Origin: JBFELO01 sp041552055
Lineage (GTDB): Bacteria; Acidobacteriota; Thermoanaerobaculia; Thermoanaerobaculales; Sulfomarinibacteraceae
Reading direction: 5' to 3'
Assembly (NCBI GenBank): GCA_041552055.1
Contig: JBFELO010000003.1
Location: forward strand, 1 to 64,000
Length of the DNA stretch: 64,000 bases
The position numbers and the translations under genes were made by a program. The notes beneath the pieces are model-generated. The model saw only the letters and a list, made by a program, of their open reading frames with translations, had not been told where the DNA came from and ran no database searches. Positions 23,739 to 31,798 of this stretch are shown piece after piece; the first letter of the stretch is position 1, and each line of letters begins with the position of its first letter.

Positions 23739-24542
23739 ATGGCAATCATCACGGTCTCGCGCGGCTCGTACACGAAGGGCAAGGAGATCGCGGAACAGGT
23801 GGCGCAGAAGCTCGGCTACGAGTGCATCTACCGTGCGCTCCTGCTCGAGGCGTCGGAGAACTTCAACATCCCGGAGATCCGCCTGGTGCGTGCGCTGCAC
23901 GATGCGCCGTCCGTCCTGGACCGGTTCACGCACGGCAAGGAGCGATACGTGGCGTTCATCGAGAACGCCTTTCTGGAGCACGTGCAGAAGAACAACGTCG
24001 TCTACCACGGGCTGGCCGGTCACTTCTTCCTGCGCGGCGTGGACCATGGATTCAAGGTGCGCATCATCGCACGACTGGAGGACCGAGTGGCGTGGGAGAT
24101 GGATCGCGAGAAGATCTCGCGCGCCACGGCGCAGCAGATCCTCAAGAAGGACGACTACGAGAGGCGCCAGTGGGCGCTCTCCCTGTACGGCATCGACACC
24201 AGGGATCCGGTGCTCTACGACATGGTGCTCAACATCGGCAACATGTCGGTGGACTGCGCGGTGCAGATGATCTGCGACGCTTCCCAGGGTCCGTGCTTCA
24301 AGACGACTCCAGAGTCCGAAAGGGCACTCCAGGACAGGTTGCTGGCGTCACGAGTCAAGATCGCGGTGATCAACGAGTGGCCCGAGGTCAACGTGTCGGC
24401 CAGTGAGGGTGTCGTCTACGTGGACGTCGAGGCGCCGCTCGCGCAGGAGGAGGCCGTCAGGGCGGAGATCGCACAGCTGGCCGAAACGGTGGCCGAAGTC
24501 CAAGAGGTGCGGGTCAACGTGCGCCCGAGGGTTTTTCCCTGA
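23739..24542 (+). CDS. Cytidylate-kinase-like protein with BON-like C-terminal domain
   Basis: A 267-residue soluble protein. Residues 1-200 match the cytidylate_kin2 pattern (AIITVSRGSYTKGKEIAEQVAQKLGYE, then FIENAFLEHVQKNNVVYHGLAG, RVAWEMDREKISRATAQQIL); the P-loop is the relaxed form typical of this family and not a standard GxxxxGK. The C-terminal ~65 residues (RVKIAVINEWPEVNVSASEG ... VAEVQEVRVNV) resemble a BON domain, usually found in envelope or ligand-binding proteins. ATG 23739 has GGAGG five bases upstream; the in-frame GTG at 23733 is too close to it. Kinase substrate unknown. Confidence 0.8.
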   Translation: MAIITVSRGSYTKGKEIAEQVAQKLGYECIYRALLLEASENFNIPEIRLVRALHDAPSVLDRFTHGKERYVAFIENAFLEHVQKNNVVYHGLAGHFFLRGVDHGFKVRIIARLEDRVAWEMDREKISRATAQQILKKDDYERRQWALSLYGIDTRDPVLYDMVLNIGNMSVDCAVQMICDASQGPCFKTTPESERALQDRLLASRVKIAVINEWPEVNVSASEGVVYVDVEAPLAQEEAVRAEIAQLAETVAEVQEVRVNVRPRVFP

Positions 24543-24570
24543 TTCGACCCACGGCGCGGAAAAGGAGTGA

Positions 24571-24596
24571 GCCCCCGCCGACCGGCGGGGGCTTTT
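24571..24596 (+). terminator. Intrinsic terminator between convergent genes
   Basis: Nine-base-pair stem GCCCCCGCC / GGCGGGGGC with a GACC loop followed by TTTT, 28 bases after the kinase-like gene and ahead of the convergent glnA end. Confidence 0.85.
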
Positions 24597-24617
24597 GGGT
24601 TGGGGGGTGCTCTCTTC

Positions 24618-24633
24618 GGGAACGGGAACGGGA
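24618..24633. repeat. GGGAAC tandem unit downstream of glnA
   Basis: Short direct repeat GGGAACGGGAACGGGA between the terminator and the glnA stop. It belongs in style to the GGAAC/GGATAC repeat family seen at several other intergenic sites in the window. Confidence 0.5.
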
Positions 24634-24639
24634 GAAGCG

Positions 24640-25971
24640 TCAGTACCGGTCGAGGTAGCGATCAAGCTCCCAGCGGTGGATCTCCTTGATGTACCCCGCC
24701 CACTCGGTGCGCTTGTTGAAGATAAAGTGGTCGAAGATGTGATCGCCGAGCGCGGAGCGCAGCACCGCGTCCTTCTCCAGGAAGCCGAGCGCCTCATCGA
24801 GGTTGGCCGGTAGCTGCACGATCTTGAGCCGGCGTTTTTCGCGCTGGCTCATGTCGAAGATGTTGCGGTTGACGGGCTCGCCGCACTCCAGTTCCCGCTC
24901 GATGCCGTCGAGGCCAGAGGCGAGCATGGCGGCCAGGGCGAGGTAGGGGTTGCAGGACGGATCCGGCATGCGGACCTCGCACCGGGTACCCACGCCGCGC
25001 CGTGCCGGGACCCGGATCATGGGTGATCGGTTCTTCTCGGACCAGGCCACGTTGATCGGCGCCTCGTAGCCCGGGACCAGCCGCTTGTAGGAGTTGACCA
25101 ACGGGTTGGTGACAGCCACCAGCCCGCGGGCGTGGTCGAGCAGGCCGGCGATGTAGGAGCGGGCCACATTGGACAGCTGCCACTTTCCCCTCGGATCATA
25201 GAACGCGTTCTTGCCCTTGGCGTCGAAGAGAGATTGATGGGTGTGCATTCCGGAGCCGTTGACCCCGGCGATCGGCTTCGGCATGAAGGTTGCGTGCAGC
25301 CCGTGCATCAGGGCCACTTTCTTGACCACGAATCGAAAGGTCACGATGGCGTCCGCCGTGGTCACGGCATCCTCGTATTTGAAGTCGATCTCGTGCTGAC
25401 CCGGCGCGACCTCGTGATGGGCGGCCTCGACCTCGAACCCCATCGCCTCGAGGACCAGCGTGATGTCCCGGCGAGCCTCCTCTCCGAGGTCGCGAGGGCT
25501 CAGGTCGAAATAACCGCCGGTGTCATGGGTCTGCGCCAGCGGCTCGCCTTCGTGGTTGCGCTGGAACAAGAAGAACTCGGCTTCGGGCCCTGCCATCATC
25601 CGGTAGCCCATCTTCTTCGCCGTGGCGACAACGTTCTTCAAGGCGGTGCGCGGACAGCCGGCGAACGGGCTGCCGTCAGGCATCGCGATGTCGCAGATCA
25701 GTCGGCCCACCTTGCCGTGGTCGGTGTCCCAGGGGAAGACTTGAAAGGTCTCGAGGTCGGGCACGAGCAGCATGTCCGACTCCTCGATTCGAGTGAACCC
25801 CTGGATGGAGGATCCGTCAAACATGATCTGGCCGTCGAGAGCCTTGTCGAACTGTGACGCCGGGACCTCGACGTTCTTGATGACGCCGTCGATGTCGGTG
25901 AACTGGAGACGGAGGAAGTGGACGTTCTCGTCCGTGCCTCTGGCCAGGATGTCGGATTTGGAGATCGACAC
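24640..25971 (-). CDS. glnA: Glutamine synthetase, type I-alpha
   Basis: ATP-dependent synthesis of glutamine from glutamate and ammonia. At 443 residues it has the GSI-alpha length, the beta-grasp start (FTDIDGVIKNVEVPASQF), the metal-site segments GPEAEFFLF and HHEVAPGQHEIDF, the latch MFDGSSIQGF and NGSGMHTHQSLF, and the C-terminal region NRNIFDMSQREKRR in place of the NLYDLP adenylylation loop of GSI-beta. It is thus probably feedback- and transcriptionally regulated and not adenylylated. A sigma-70-like promoter and palindromic operator lie directly upstream. Confidence 0.97.
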   Translation of the reverse strand: MSISKSDILARGTDENVHFLRLQFTDIDGVIKNVEVPASQFDKALDGQIMFDGSSIQGFTRIEESDMLLVPDLETFQVFPWDTDHGKVGRLICDIAMPDGSPFAGCPRTALKNVVATAKKMGYRMMAGPEAEFFLFQRNHEGEPLAQTHDTGGYFDLSPRDLGEEARRDITLVLEAMGFEVEAAHHEVAPGQHEIDFKYEDAVTTADAIVTFRFVVKKVALMHGLHATFMPKPIAGVNGSGMHTHQSLFDAKGKNAFYDPRGKWQLSNVARSYIAGLLDHARGLVAVTNPLVNSYKRLVPGYEAPINVAWSEKNRSPMIRVPARRGVGTRCEVRMPDPSCNPYLALAAMLASGLDGIERELECGEPVNRNIFDMSQREKRRLKIVQLPANLDEALGFLEKDAVLRSALGDHIFDHFIFNKRTEWAGYIKEIHRWELDRYLDRY

Positions 25972-26291
25972 GGTGTAGCCTCCTTCTGTGTCGTTCTGCA
26001 GATTCTAGGCCTCATTTTTGGATTGTCAAGGCAAAATTATGGCGGAATGACACTAATACCTTTGTCATATTGCCTTGAATTCGAGGCAATCGTCTCGGGG
26101 AGCGAATGCCGGCTGGGCACCGATGGCGGATCCGAGTGCGCCGTGCGAAGGTGACGGAGAGAGGCGCCGGCTGGCATGATCACTGCTGGAAGCCGGGGTC
26201 GGGATTCTGAACTGCCCGGATCGTCAGAACGGAATGAGCTGTCTGAAATGAACGTCTTCATCCCGCTATACTCTGTGACTCGGGAGGAACC
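25972..26291. promoter_or_regulatory. glnA control region with operator palindrome
   Basis: Non-coding 320 bases. On the minus strand TTGACA (26029-26024), 16 bases, then TAGAAT (26007-26002) form a near-consensus promoter for glnA. TCAAGGCAA (26026-26034) overlaps the -35; 35 bases away lies TTGCCTTGA (26070-26078), itself half of a 22-base palindrome with one mismatched pair (26069-26090: ATTGCCTTGAA, TTCGAGGCAAT). These three half-sites look like a repressor/activator operator. On the plus strand a TATACT -10 box (26267-26272) precedes the HD gene. Confidence 0.75.
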
Positions 26292-26870
26292 ATGGCCTCG
26301 ACACCGACGCGTGAGAATGCCTGGACGCTGCTCAACGAGTTCACCGACAACCCGAGTCTTCTCAAGCATGCGCTCGCGGTCGAGGCGGCGATGGCAGCCT
26401 ATGCCCGGCGCTTCGGCGAGGACGAGGAGGTGTGGCGCGCCATCGGTCTGATTCACGACTTCGACTACCAGCAGAATCCGACCCAGGGAACCCACCTGCA
26501 CGTGGGAACTCGGATTCTCCGCGAGCGAGGCTGGCCCGAGGAATGGGTGCGCACGGTGGCCTCCCACGCGGACTACATGGGAGTGCCGCGCGACACCGTT
26601 GCGGCCAAGGCCCTATTTGCCGTGGACGAGCTCACAGGATTCCTGACCGCCTGCGCACTGGTGCGGCCGGACAGGGCGATATCCGAGGTCAAGGTGAAGT
26701 CGGTCAAGAAGAAGCTCAAGGACAAGGCGTTCGCGAGGGGGGTCAATCGCGAGGATGTCCGCCTCGGTGCCGAGGAGCTGGGAGTGGAACTGGGCGAGCA
26801 CATCGAGTTCGTGCGCGATGCCATGGCGACGATCGCGGATGAGCTCGAGCTGCCGCCGCGCGATAGGTGA
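26292..26870 (+). CDS. HDIG/HD-domain protein
   Basis: A 192-residue HD-superfamily hydrolase-like protein: LLKHALAVEAAMAAYARRF supplies the first His, WRAIGLIHDFDYQ the HD pair, and VGTRILRERGWPEEWVRTVASHADYM the later His. The C-terminal part is helical and Lys/Glu-rich. HD proteins are phosphohydrolases of nucleotides or other phosphoesters; the substrate is unknown. GGGAGGAACC precedes the ATG. Confidence 0.85.
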   Translation: MASTPTRENAWTLLNEFTDNPSLLKHALAVEAAMAAYARRFGEDEEVWRAIGLIHDFDYQQNPTQGTHLHVGTRILRERGWPEEWVRTVASHADYMGVPRDTVAAKALFAVDELTGFLTACALVRPDRAISEVKVKSVKKKLKDKAFARGVNREDVRLGAEELGVELGEHIEFVRDAMATIADELELPPRDR

Positions 26871-26915
26871 TAGCGCGCCTCCGAGCGCTTCGCTCGACTC
26901 GGGGGGAGTGGTTGT

Positions 26916-26983
26916 ATCCGTCTCCGTATCCGTGCCCCGCACACCGTACGGAACTGTGGGAGGATTCGGATACGGAAACGGAT
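26916..26983. repeat. Inverted repeat of GGATACGGA-type units
   Basis: Seventeen-base arms ATCCGTCTCCGTATCCG (26916-26932) and CGGATACGGAAACGGAT (26967-26983) pair with one mismatch around a 34-base loop, between the convergent HD and serS genes. A smaller CGAGCG-CTT-CGCTCG hairpin precedes it at 26882-26896. Member of the dispersed intergenic repeat family described in the findings. Confidence 0.7.
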
Positions 26984-27051
26984 GCGGGGCGACGCGAAGC
27001 GGTTTGGGTGGTGCCGTTTCACCCGATCAGTCGCCCGAGGAAGGACCCTGG

Positions 27052-28341
27052 TCAGGTGGCGGCGGGTTCGATGGCCTCGAGACCGTGCATGTAGGGTCTG
27101 AGAACCTCGGGTACGACCACCGTTCCGTCCTTCTGCTGGTAATTCTCGAGGATTGCGACCGCGGTGCGGCCGATCGCGAGGGCAGAGCCGTTGAGGGTGT
27201 GGACAAGCCGTGTCTTGCCGCCGTTGACGGGCTGATAACGGATCCGTGCCCGGCGTGCCTGAAAGTCGGAGCAGTTGGAGCACGAGGAGATCTCGCGATA
27301 GCAGCCGAGCGCCGGCAGCCAGACCTCCAGGTCGTAGGTCTTGGCGGCCGAGAAGCCGAGGTCCCCCGTGCTCAGTGTCACCACGCGGTACGGTAGGCCG
27401 AGCTCCTTCAGCAGTGCTTCGGCGTGTCCGGTGAGCTCCTCCAGCTGGTCCCACGACGAGGAGGGTGTCGCGAACTGCACCAGCTCGACCTTGTGGAACT
27501 GGTGCAGGCGGATCAGACCGCGCACGTCCTTGCCGTAGGATCCCGCCTCGGCGCGGAAGCAGGGCGTGAACGCGGTGTAGCGCAGGGGGAGCCGGTCCTC
27601 GGCCAACGTCTCGTCGCGGTGCAGGTTGGTGACCGGCACCTCGGCGGTCGGAATCAGGTACGAGTCGGTGCCCTCGATGTGGAACAGGTCGTCACCGAAC
27701 TTCGGCAGTTGGCCGGTTCCGAGCAGGGCGGACGAGTTCACGAGGTAGGGAGGCAGCACCTCGGTGTAGCCGAAGCGCGTGGTGTTGACGTCGATCATCC
27801 AGCTGATGAGTGCCCGCTCGAGGGCCGCTCCCGAGCCCTGGAGCACGGCGTACCGTGCACCCGCGATCTTGGCCGCCCGTTCAAAGTCGACGATGCCGAG
27901 GGCCGGACCGAGATCCCAGTGGGCCCGCGGTTCGAAGTCGAACGTCGGCGGCTCGCCCCAAACTCGCTCGACTCGGTTGGCCTGCTCGTCGGCACCCGAC
28001 GGGACCGATTCGTGGATCAGGTTGGGGAAGCTGAGTTCGAGCTCGTTGAGCGCCTGCTCGAGCGCTTTCGAGCGCTCCTCCAGGGTTTTGATCTCCTCTC
28101 CCACGGCGGACATCTCGGCCTTCAGAGCGTCGGCCTCGTCGCCGCGGCCGGCCTGATAGAGGGTGCCGATCTTCTTCGAGCCCGCGTTCCGGCGTGACCG
28201 CAGCTCATCGCCGCGCGCCACCAGGGCCCGCCAGTCCTCGTCCACCTGGAGCAACTGGTCCAGCGGCGCATCGGTGCGGCGGGCCTCCAGCATCGAGCGG
28301 ATGCGGTCGGCGTCTGTACGGAACAGCTCACGGGGCAGCAC
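27052..28341 (-). CDS. serS: Seryl-tRNA synthetase
   Basis: Class II synthetase charging tRNA-Ser (and tRNA-Sec, relevant because selB is in this window). The 429-residue protein has the N-terminal coiled-coil arm (about 25-110), then motif 2 region FTPCFRAEAGSYGKDVRGLIRLHQFHKVEL and motif 3 (HTLNGSALAIGRTAVAILENYQ). GTG 28341, giving the usual LPRELFRTDADRIRSML start, is preferred because GAGAGG stands five bases upstream; an ATG at 28404 would add an atypical extension. Confidence 0.96.
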   Translation of the reverse strand: MLPRELFRTDADRIRSMLEARRTDAPLDQLLQVDEDWRALVARGDELRSRRNAGSKKIGTLYQAGRGDEADALKAEMSAVGEEIKTLEERSKALEQALNELELSFPNLIHESVPSGADEQANRVERVWGEPPTFDFEPRAHWDLGPALGIVDFERAAKIAGARYAVLQGSGAALERALISWMIDVNTTRFGYTEVLPPYLVNSSALLGTGQLPKFGDDLFHIEGTDSYLIPTAEVPVTNLHRDETLAEDRLPLRYTAFTPCFRAEAGSYGKDVRGLIRLHQFHKVELVQFATPSSSWDQLEELTGHAEALLKELGLPYRVVTLSTGDLGFSAAKTYDLEVWLPALGCYREISSCSNCSDFQARRARIRYQPVNGGKTRLVHTLNGSALAIGRTAVAILENYQQKDGTVVVPEVLRPYMHGLEAIEPAAT

Positions 28342-28375
28342 GGGAACCTCTCGGCGGGAGACTATAGCCCGAAGT

Positions 28376-28396
28376 GGTGGCTGCGGGCCAGCCGCC
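28376..28396 (-). terminator. Hairpin between the PanD-like gene and serS
   Basis: Eight-base-pair stem (GGTGGCTG / CAGCCGCC on the plus strand, one wobble pair) with CGGGC loop, downstream of the PanD-like gene on the minus strand. No T-run; it may separate the kinase/PanD-like unit from serS. Confidence 0.35.
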
Positions 28397-28416
28397 GGCT
28401 CCACAACCCACCGCGC

Positions 28417-28800
28417 TCACCGATCGTCGACCAGGCCGAGGTCGAGCACGTCGACAACGCCGTTGTCCCCGTCGACCGCCACAATGCGGGCCCGGACGGT
28501 GGCCAGCTCGGCACGGTCCGCGTGGGCCCAGGCGGTGACCGTGACCTGCTCGCCATCGGTGACGAGGGCGACCGCAGAGCCGTCGAGTCTGAGCGTTCCG
28601 CTGCCGCTGGGACCCCGCAGCAGGAACGCGGTGGTGGTCCAGGCGTTGTCCGCTGCGCGCACCTCGACGCGTTCCAGGCGGTCGAGGTCGGCAGCGTCGA
28701 GCAGGTCGGCGTCGACGGTCAGGGACGGGGTGCCGCGACGGTCGCCCGCCGAGACGGAACCTCCCACGATCAGCGCCCTGAGAAAGGTGCGCGTGAGCAT
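28417..28800 (-). CDS. Aspartate 1-decarboxylase (PanD)-like protein lacking catalytic residues
   Basis: A 127-residue protein aligning end to end with PanD: the start LTRTFLRALI, the strand TPSLTVDADLLDAADLD (E. coli EGSCAIDQDFLDAAGI), GEQVTVTAWAHAD and VDGDNGVVD. However, the self-processing Gly-Ser is Pro-Ser, the conserved Lys9 and His11 positions are Leu and Val, Tyr58 is Ala and Asn72 is Asp. Without the pyruvoyl-forming site and substrate residues it is unlikely to make beta-alanine. Its start overlaps the stop of the deoxynucleoside-kinase gene by one base. It could be a structural or regulatory paralogue. Confidence 0.65.
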   Translation of the reverse strand: MLTRTFLRALIVGGSVSAGDRRGTPSLTVDADLLDAADLDRLERVEVRAADNAWTTTAFLLRGPSGSGTLRLDGSAVALVTDGEQVTVTAWAHADRAELATVRARIVAVDGDNGVVDVLDLGLVDDR

Positions 28801-29492
28801 CAGGTGTCCGTGTCGGCAGGCGGGCTGGCAAGGGGGGTGGTGCGCTGTGGGCTGATCGGGACGTACACCTGGGTGCCGCGACGACAGCGCACGATCTGAT
28901 CGACGAGAGCCTCGAGGTCGGCCGGATTGTGGACGAAGTCGATATCGTCGGTGTTGACCACGAGCAGAGGCGTCTGGCGGTAGTGGAAGAAGTAATAGGA
29001 GTACGCGTCACCGAGGCGTTCGAGGTAGGAGGGGTCGATCGCCTTTTCGAAGTCGCGACCTCGGCGCTGAATTCTCTCGAGGAGAACCGGGATCGACGCC
29101 TGCATGTAGATCACGAGGTCCGGTTTCGGAACCTCTTGCTCGAGCACCGGGTAGAGCTTCTCGTACACCCGGAGATCGTTGTCCTCGAGGTTGAGGTAGG
29201 CGAAGATCCGATCCTTCGGAAAGCTGTAATCGGCCAGGACCAACCGCTGGAACAGATTCATCTGCTTGATCTCTCGCTGCTGTTGGAAGCGGGACAGCAG
29301 GAAATAGATCTGGACCTGGAAGGCGGCTCCCGGACGGCCCTCGTAGAATGCGGGCAGGAACGGGTTGGTGATGTCCTCCAGCACCATGACGCCTTCGGAG
29401 CGGTCGGCCAGCAACTGGACCAGCGAGGTCTTGCCGACACCGATCGGACCTTCGACGGCGATGTGACGGAAGGGGATCTTGATCGTGCTCAT
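28800..29492 (-). CDS. Deoxynucleoside kinase family protein
   Basis: A 230-residue dNK/dGK-type kinase: P-loop VEGPIGVGKTSLVQLLAD, the FLLSRFQQQREI segment, LVLADYSFPKDRIFAY (ERS/DYS-type motif), and the lid RIQRRGRDFEKAI. It phosphorylates deoxyribonucleosides for salvage. In several phyla similar kinases are encoded near pantothenate genes, which fits the adjoining PanD-like gene. The C-terminal 20 residues are Pro/Thr-rich and probably disordered. Confidence 0.88.
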   Translation of the reverse strand: MSTIKIPFRHIAVEGPIGVGKTSLVQLLADRSEGVMVLEDITNPFLPAFYEGRPGAAFQVQIYFLLSRFQQQREIKQMNLFQRLVLADYSFPKDRIFAYLNLEDNDLRVYEKLYPVLEQEVPKPDLVIYMQASIPVLLERIQRRGRDFEKAIDPSYLERLGDAYSYYFFHYRQTPLLVVNTDDIDFVHNPADLEALVDQIVRCRRGTQVYVPISPQRTTPLASPPADTDT

Positions 29493-29571
29493 CCGGTACG
29501 GCGCATCTTAGTACACCGGCGAGCCGCTGCGCCAGCGGGCCAGCCCTACCTCGTACCCGGGATGAGCACGG

Positions 29572-30453
29572 TCACCAGCCGCCGGCCTTCGCGGCAACGA
29601 ACAGCAGGCACATCGCGATGGACAACGCCCCGTTGGCGGTGAAGAAGGCGGCGTCGACGGCCCCCAAGTCGTCGTGCGTCACCAGCCGGTGCTGCCAGAC
29701 GAGCAGCGCCCCGGCGGTCAGAACTGCCGCCGCGCGCAGCCCGCCGCCGCCGGCCATCGCTGCAAAGACCGCAAATCCGACGATCGCACCTCCGTGGAAC
29801 AGGCGTGCGACGGCGAGCGAGCGTTGGCCGCCCACCACGGCCGGCAACGACCGGAGATCGTGTGCACGGTCGAAAATCTCGTCCTGCAGCGAGTAGATCA
29901 CGTCGAAACCCGCGACCCACAGGGTGACCGCCGCGGCCAGGACGAGCGGCGGGAAGTCCAGCCGGGAGGTCACTGCGATCCAGGCTCCGATCGGCGCGAA
30001 GCCGAGCGCGAGGCCGAGCCAGAGATGGGCTGCAGCGGTGAACCGCTTGGCGTACGAGTAGCCGAGCAGCACCGCGAGCGTCGGTGGCGCCAGCAGCATA
30101 CAGGTCCGATTGAGCATTGCAGCCGCCACCACGAAGGTGGCGGCCGCCACGGCGGTGACGCCCCAAGCGAACCGTCGGTCCAACCGGCTCGCCGGCAGCG
30201 ACCGGCCCGAGGTGCGTGGGTTGGCGGCGTCGATCTCGTGATCTGCGAGCCGGTTGAACGCCATCGCGGCAGTGCGGGCCGAGACCATGGCCACGACGAC
30301 CCAGAGCCACACCCAGGGGGTCGGCCACCCGGAATCGGCAGCCGTGATCAACGAGATCACCGCGAACGGAAGTGCGAAGACGGAGTGTTTGAAGGCGACC
30401 ATGTCCGCGGCCTCGCGCAGCTCCGCTGCCGTTCGCGATACTACCCCCGCCAC
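29572..30453 (-). CDS. ubiA: UbiA family prenyltransferase (4-hydroxybenzoate/menaquinone type)
   Basis: A 293-residue integral membrane protein with eight to nine hydrophobic segments and the two Asp-rich prenyl-diphosphate sites: NRLADHEIDAANPRT (NxxxDxxxD) and DVIYSLQDEIFDRAHD. It would attach a polyprenyl chain to an aromatic quinone precursor. Its start overlaps the end of ubiX by 13 bases. Because no ubiquinone-specific hydroxylases are seen, it may be the MqnP-like enzyme of menaquinone synthesis; ubiE lies 20 kb away. Confidence 0.88.
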   Translation of the reverse strand: MAGVVSRTAAELREAADMVAFKHSVFALPFAVISLITAADSGWPTPWVWLWVVVAMVSARTAAMAFNRLADHEIDAANPRTSGRSLPASRLDRRFAWGVTAVAAATFVVAAAMLNRTCMLLAPPTLAVLLGYSYAKRFTAAAHLWLGLALGFAPIGAWIAVTSRLDFPPLVLAAAVTLWVAGFDVIYSLQDEIFDRAHDLRSLPAVVGGQRSLAVARLFHGGAIVGFAVFAAMAGGGGLRAAAVLTAGALLVWQHRLVTHDDLGAVDAAFFTANGALSIAMCLLFVAAKAGGW

Positions 30454-31058
30454 CGCAAGTCCTCTCGATCGCTGGGGATTTGGAGCAGGTCCAGCAGGCG
30501 TACGCAGTAGTGGTCGATGAAGGTGCGCAGCGCGCTAGTGTCGTCAGGGGAGAGGTAGAAGGCTGGCAACGGCGGCACGATGTGGGCTCCTGCACGGGCC
30601 AGCGTCAGAAGGTTGGCGAGCAGGATCGACGACATGGGTGTTTCGCGGATTCCGATGACGAGCGGCCAGCGCTGCTTGAGGGCGACATCCGCGACCCGCT
30701 GAGCGAGCCCGCGGGAGATACCGTTGGCCAATGAACCCGCCATGCCTGCCGAGCAGGGCAGCAGGACCACTCCTGTCAGCGGGTGAGACCCGGACGCGAT
30801 CGGCGACATGAGATTGGAGTCCGACCAGGGTCTGATCCGTTCGCGCAGAGGCTCTGCCACGTCGATGTGATCTCGGAAGCCGCGGGCCGAACCCCACTCG
30901 AGTCCCAGTTCGTGCGCCAGGACCTTGCCGGCGGCTCCGGTGACCACGACGTGCAGAACGTCGACGGTGTCGGTCTCGAGCGCCGTCGCGGCAAACCGTT
31001 GGGCGAGGACCATGCCGGAGGCGCCGGAGATCACGAGTGCCAGTTCGCGGCTGTTCAT
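30441..31058 (-). CDS. ubiX: UbiX family flavin prenyltransferase
   Basis: Makes prenylated FMN, the cofactor of UbiD decarboxylases. The 205-residue Rossmann-like protein has the family motifs VISGASGMVLAQRFAATAL, the SGSHPLTGVVLLPCSAGMAGSLANGIS segment, and PLVIGIRETPMSSILLANLLTL. It is translationally coupled to ubiA, so the two act in one quinone pathway; ubiD is not in the window. Confidence 0.93.
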   Translation of the reverse strand: MNSRELALVISGASGMVLAQRFAATALETDTVDVLHVVVTGAAGKVLAHELGLEWGSARGFRDHIDVAEPLRERIRPWSDSNLMSPIASGSHPLTGVVLLPCSAGMAGSLANGISRGLAQRVADVALKQRWPLVIGIRETPMSSILLANLLTLARAGAHIVPPLPAFYLSPDDTSALRTFIDHYCVRLLDLLQIPSDREDLRWRG

Positions 31059-31394
31059 GCTGAGTCGTCTCCTGAAGTGTGATGCGCGCGAGGAGAAGGT
31101 CGGGCGTGTCCGGCCCAGCAGTATAGCAGCCTGTCACTGACAGGGAATCTTGACACCAATTCGTACCGCGGTGTTCGCCGTTGAGTGTCATGTTTTTCTC
31201 CAGGTTGGGGCGGGGCGTGATCGGAGTCGAAGAGCACAAATCATTGTAATCAAATGTTTTACTGTGATAACGGGACGTGGCACGGCAGTTGCGAGGGTGG
31301 CTGGCACTCAACGCGGGGAGGTGCCTATGGAGAGTCGTTGAAGGGGGTGATGGGGTGCTCTGACAAGGATCTCAAGAAGAGAAGGGAGGGGTTC
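31059..31394 (+). promoter_or_regulatory. Divergent region with sigma-54-type promoter for comEA
   Basis: Gene-free 336 bases between ubiX and comEA. TGGCAC-GGCAG-TTGC at 31278-31292 matches the sigma-54 -24/-12 consensus with exact GG/GC spacing; a start near 31304 would leave a leader of about 90 bases. AT-rich sequence (about 31235-31270) lies just upstream, as is usual. No enhancer-binding-protein site could be assigned. Confidence 0.7.
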
Positions 31395-31736
31395 ATGAAA
31401 CGTCGCGTGATGGGCGCCATGCTGGTGCTGCTGGCGGCCGCGGCCGTGGTGGTCGCGGCCGAAGGCGGCAGCTCCAAGGGCGTGGTCAACATCAACACCG
31501 CGAGTGAGCAGCAGCTGCAGCTGTTGCCGCGGGTCGGCCCGGCGCTGGCCTCGAGGATCATCGAGTTCCGCGAGACCAACGGACCGTTCAAGCGAGTCGA
31601 AGAGCTGGTGGCGGTTCGGGGGATCGGCGAGAAGTCGCTGGAGCAGCTGCGCCCATACGTGGTGACCAAGGGGGACACGACCCTCAAGGAGAAAGTCAGT
31701 CTGTCCCGGACCTCGGGGAACAGGACCAAGAGTTAA
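31395..31736 (+). CDS. comEA: ComEA-type helix-hairpin-helix DNA-binding protein
   Basis: A 113-residue exported protein: signal or anchor segment (about 6-22), a Gly/Ser linker, then the ComEA domain VNINTASEQQLQLLPRVGPALASRIIEFR with a second HhH hairpin ELVAVRGIGEKSLEQLRPYV. ComEA binds incoming DNA in natural transformation. GGGAGGGG lies four bases before ATG 31395, which decides the start over the longer open frame. It is followed by a pseudopilin gene, consistent with a type IV pilus/competence setting. Confidence 0.9.
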   Translation: MKRRVMGAMLVLLAAAAVVVAAEGGSSKGVVNINTASEQQLQLLPRVGPALASRIIEFRETNGPFKRVEELVAVRGIGEKSLEQLRPYVVTKGDTTLKEKVSLSRTSGNRTKS

Positions 31737-31763
31737 CCAACGATGACGGCAGCGTGGACGGGA

Positions 31764-31783
31764 GGCGGCCCTTCGGGGCCGCC
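31764..31783 (+). terminator. UUCG-capped hairpin between comEA and pilin gene
   Basis: Perfect 8-bp stem GGCGGCCC / GGGCCGCC capped by TTCG, extended by GAG/CTC-like flanks. Only CTCTT follows, so partial termination or mRNA stabilisation is more likely than full termination. Confidence 0.5.
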
Positions 31784-31798
31784 CTCTTGGAGGTGTAG

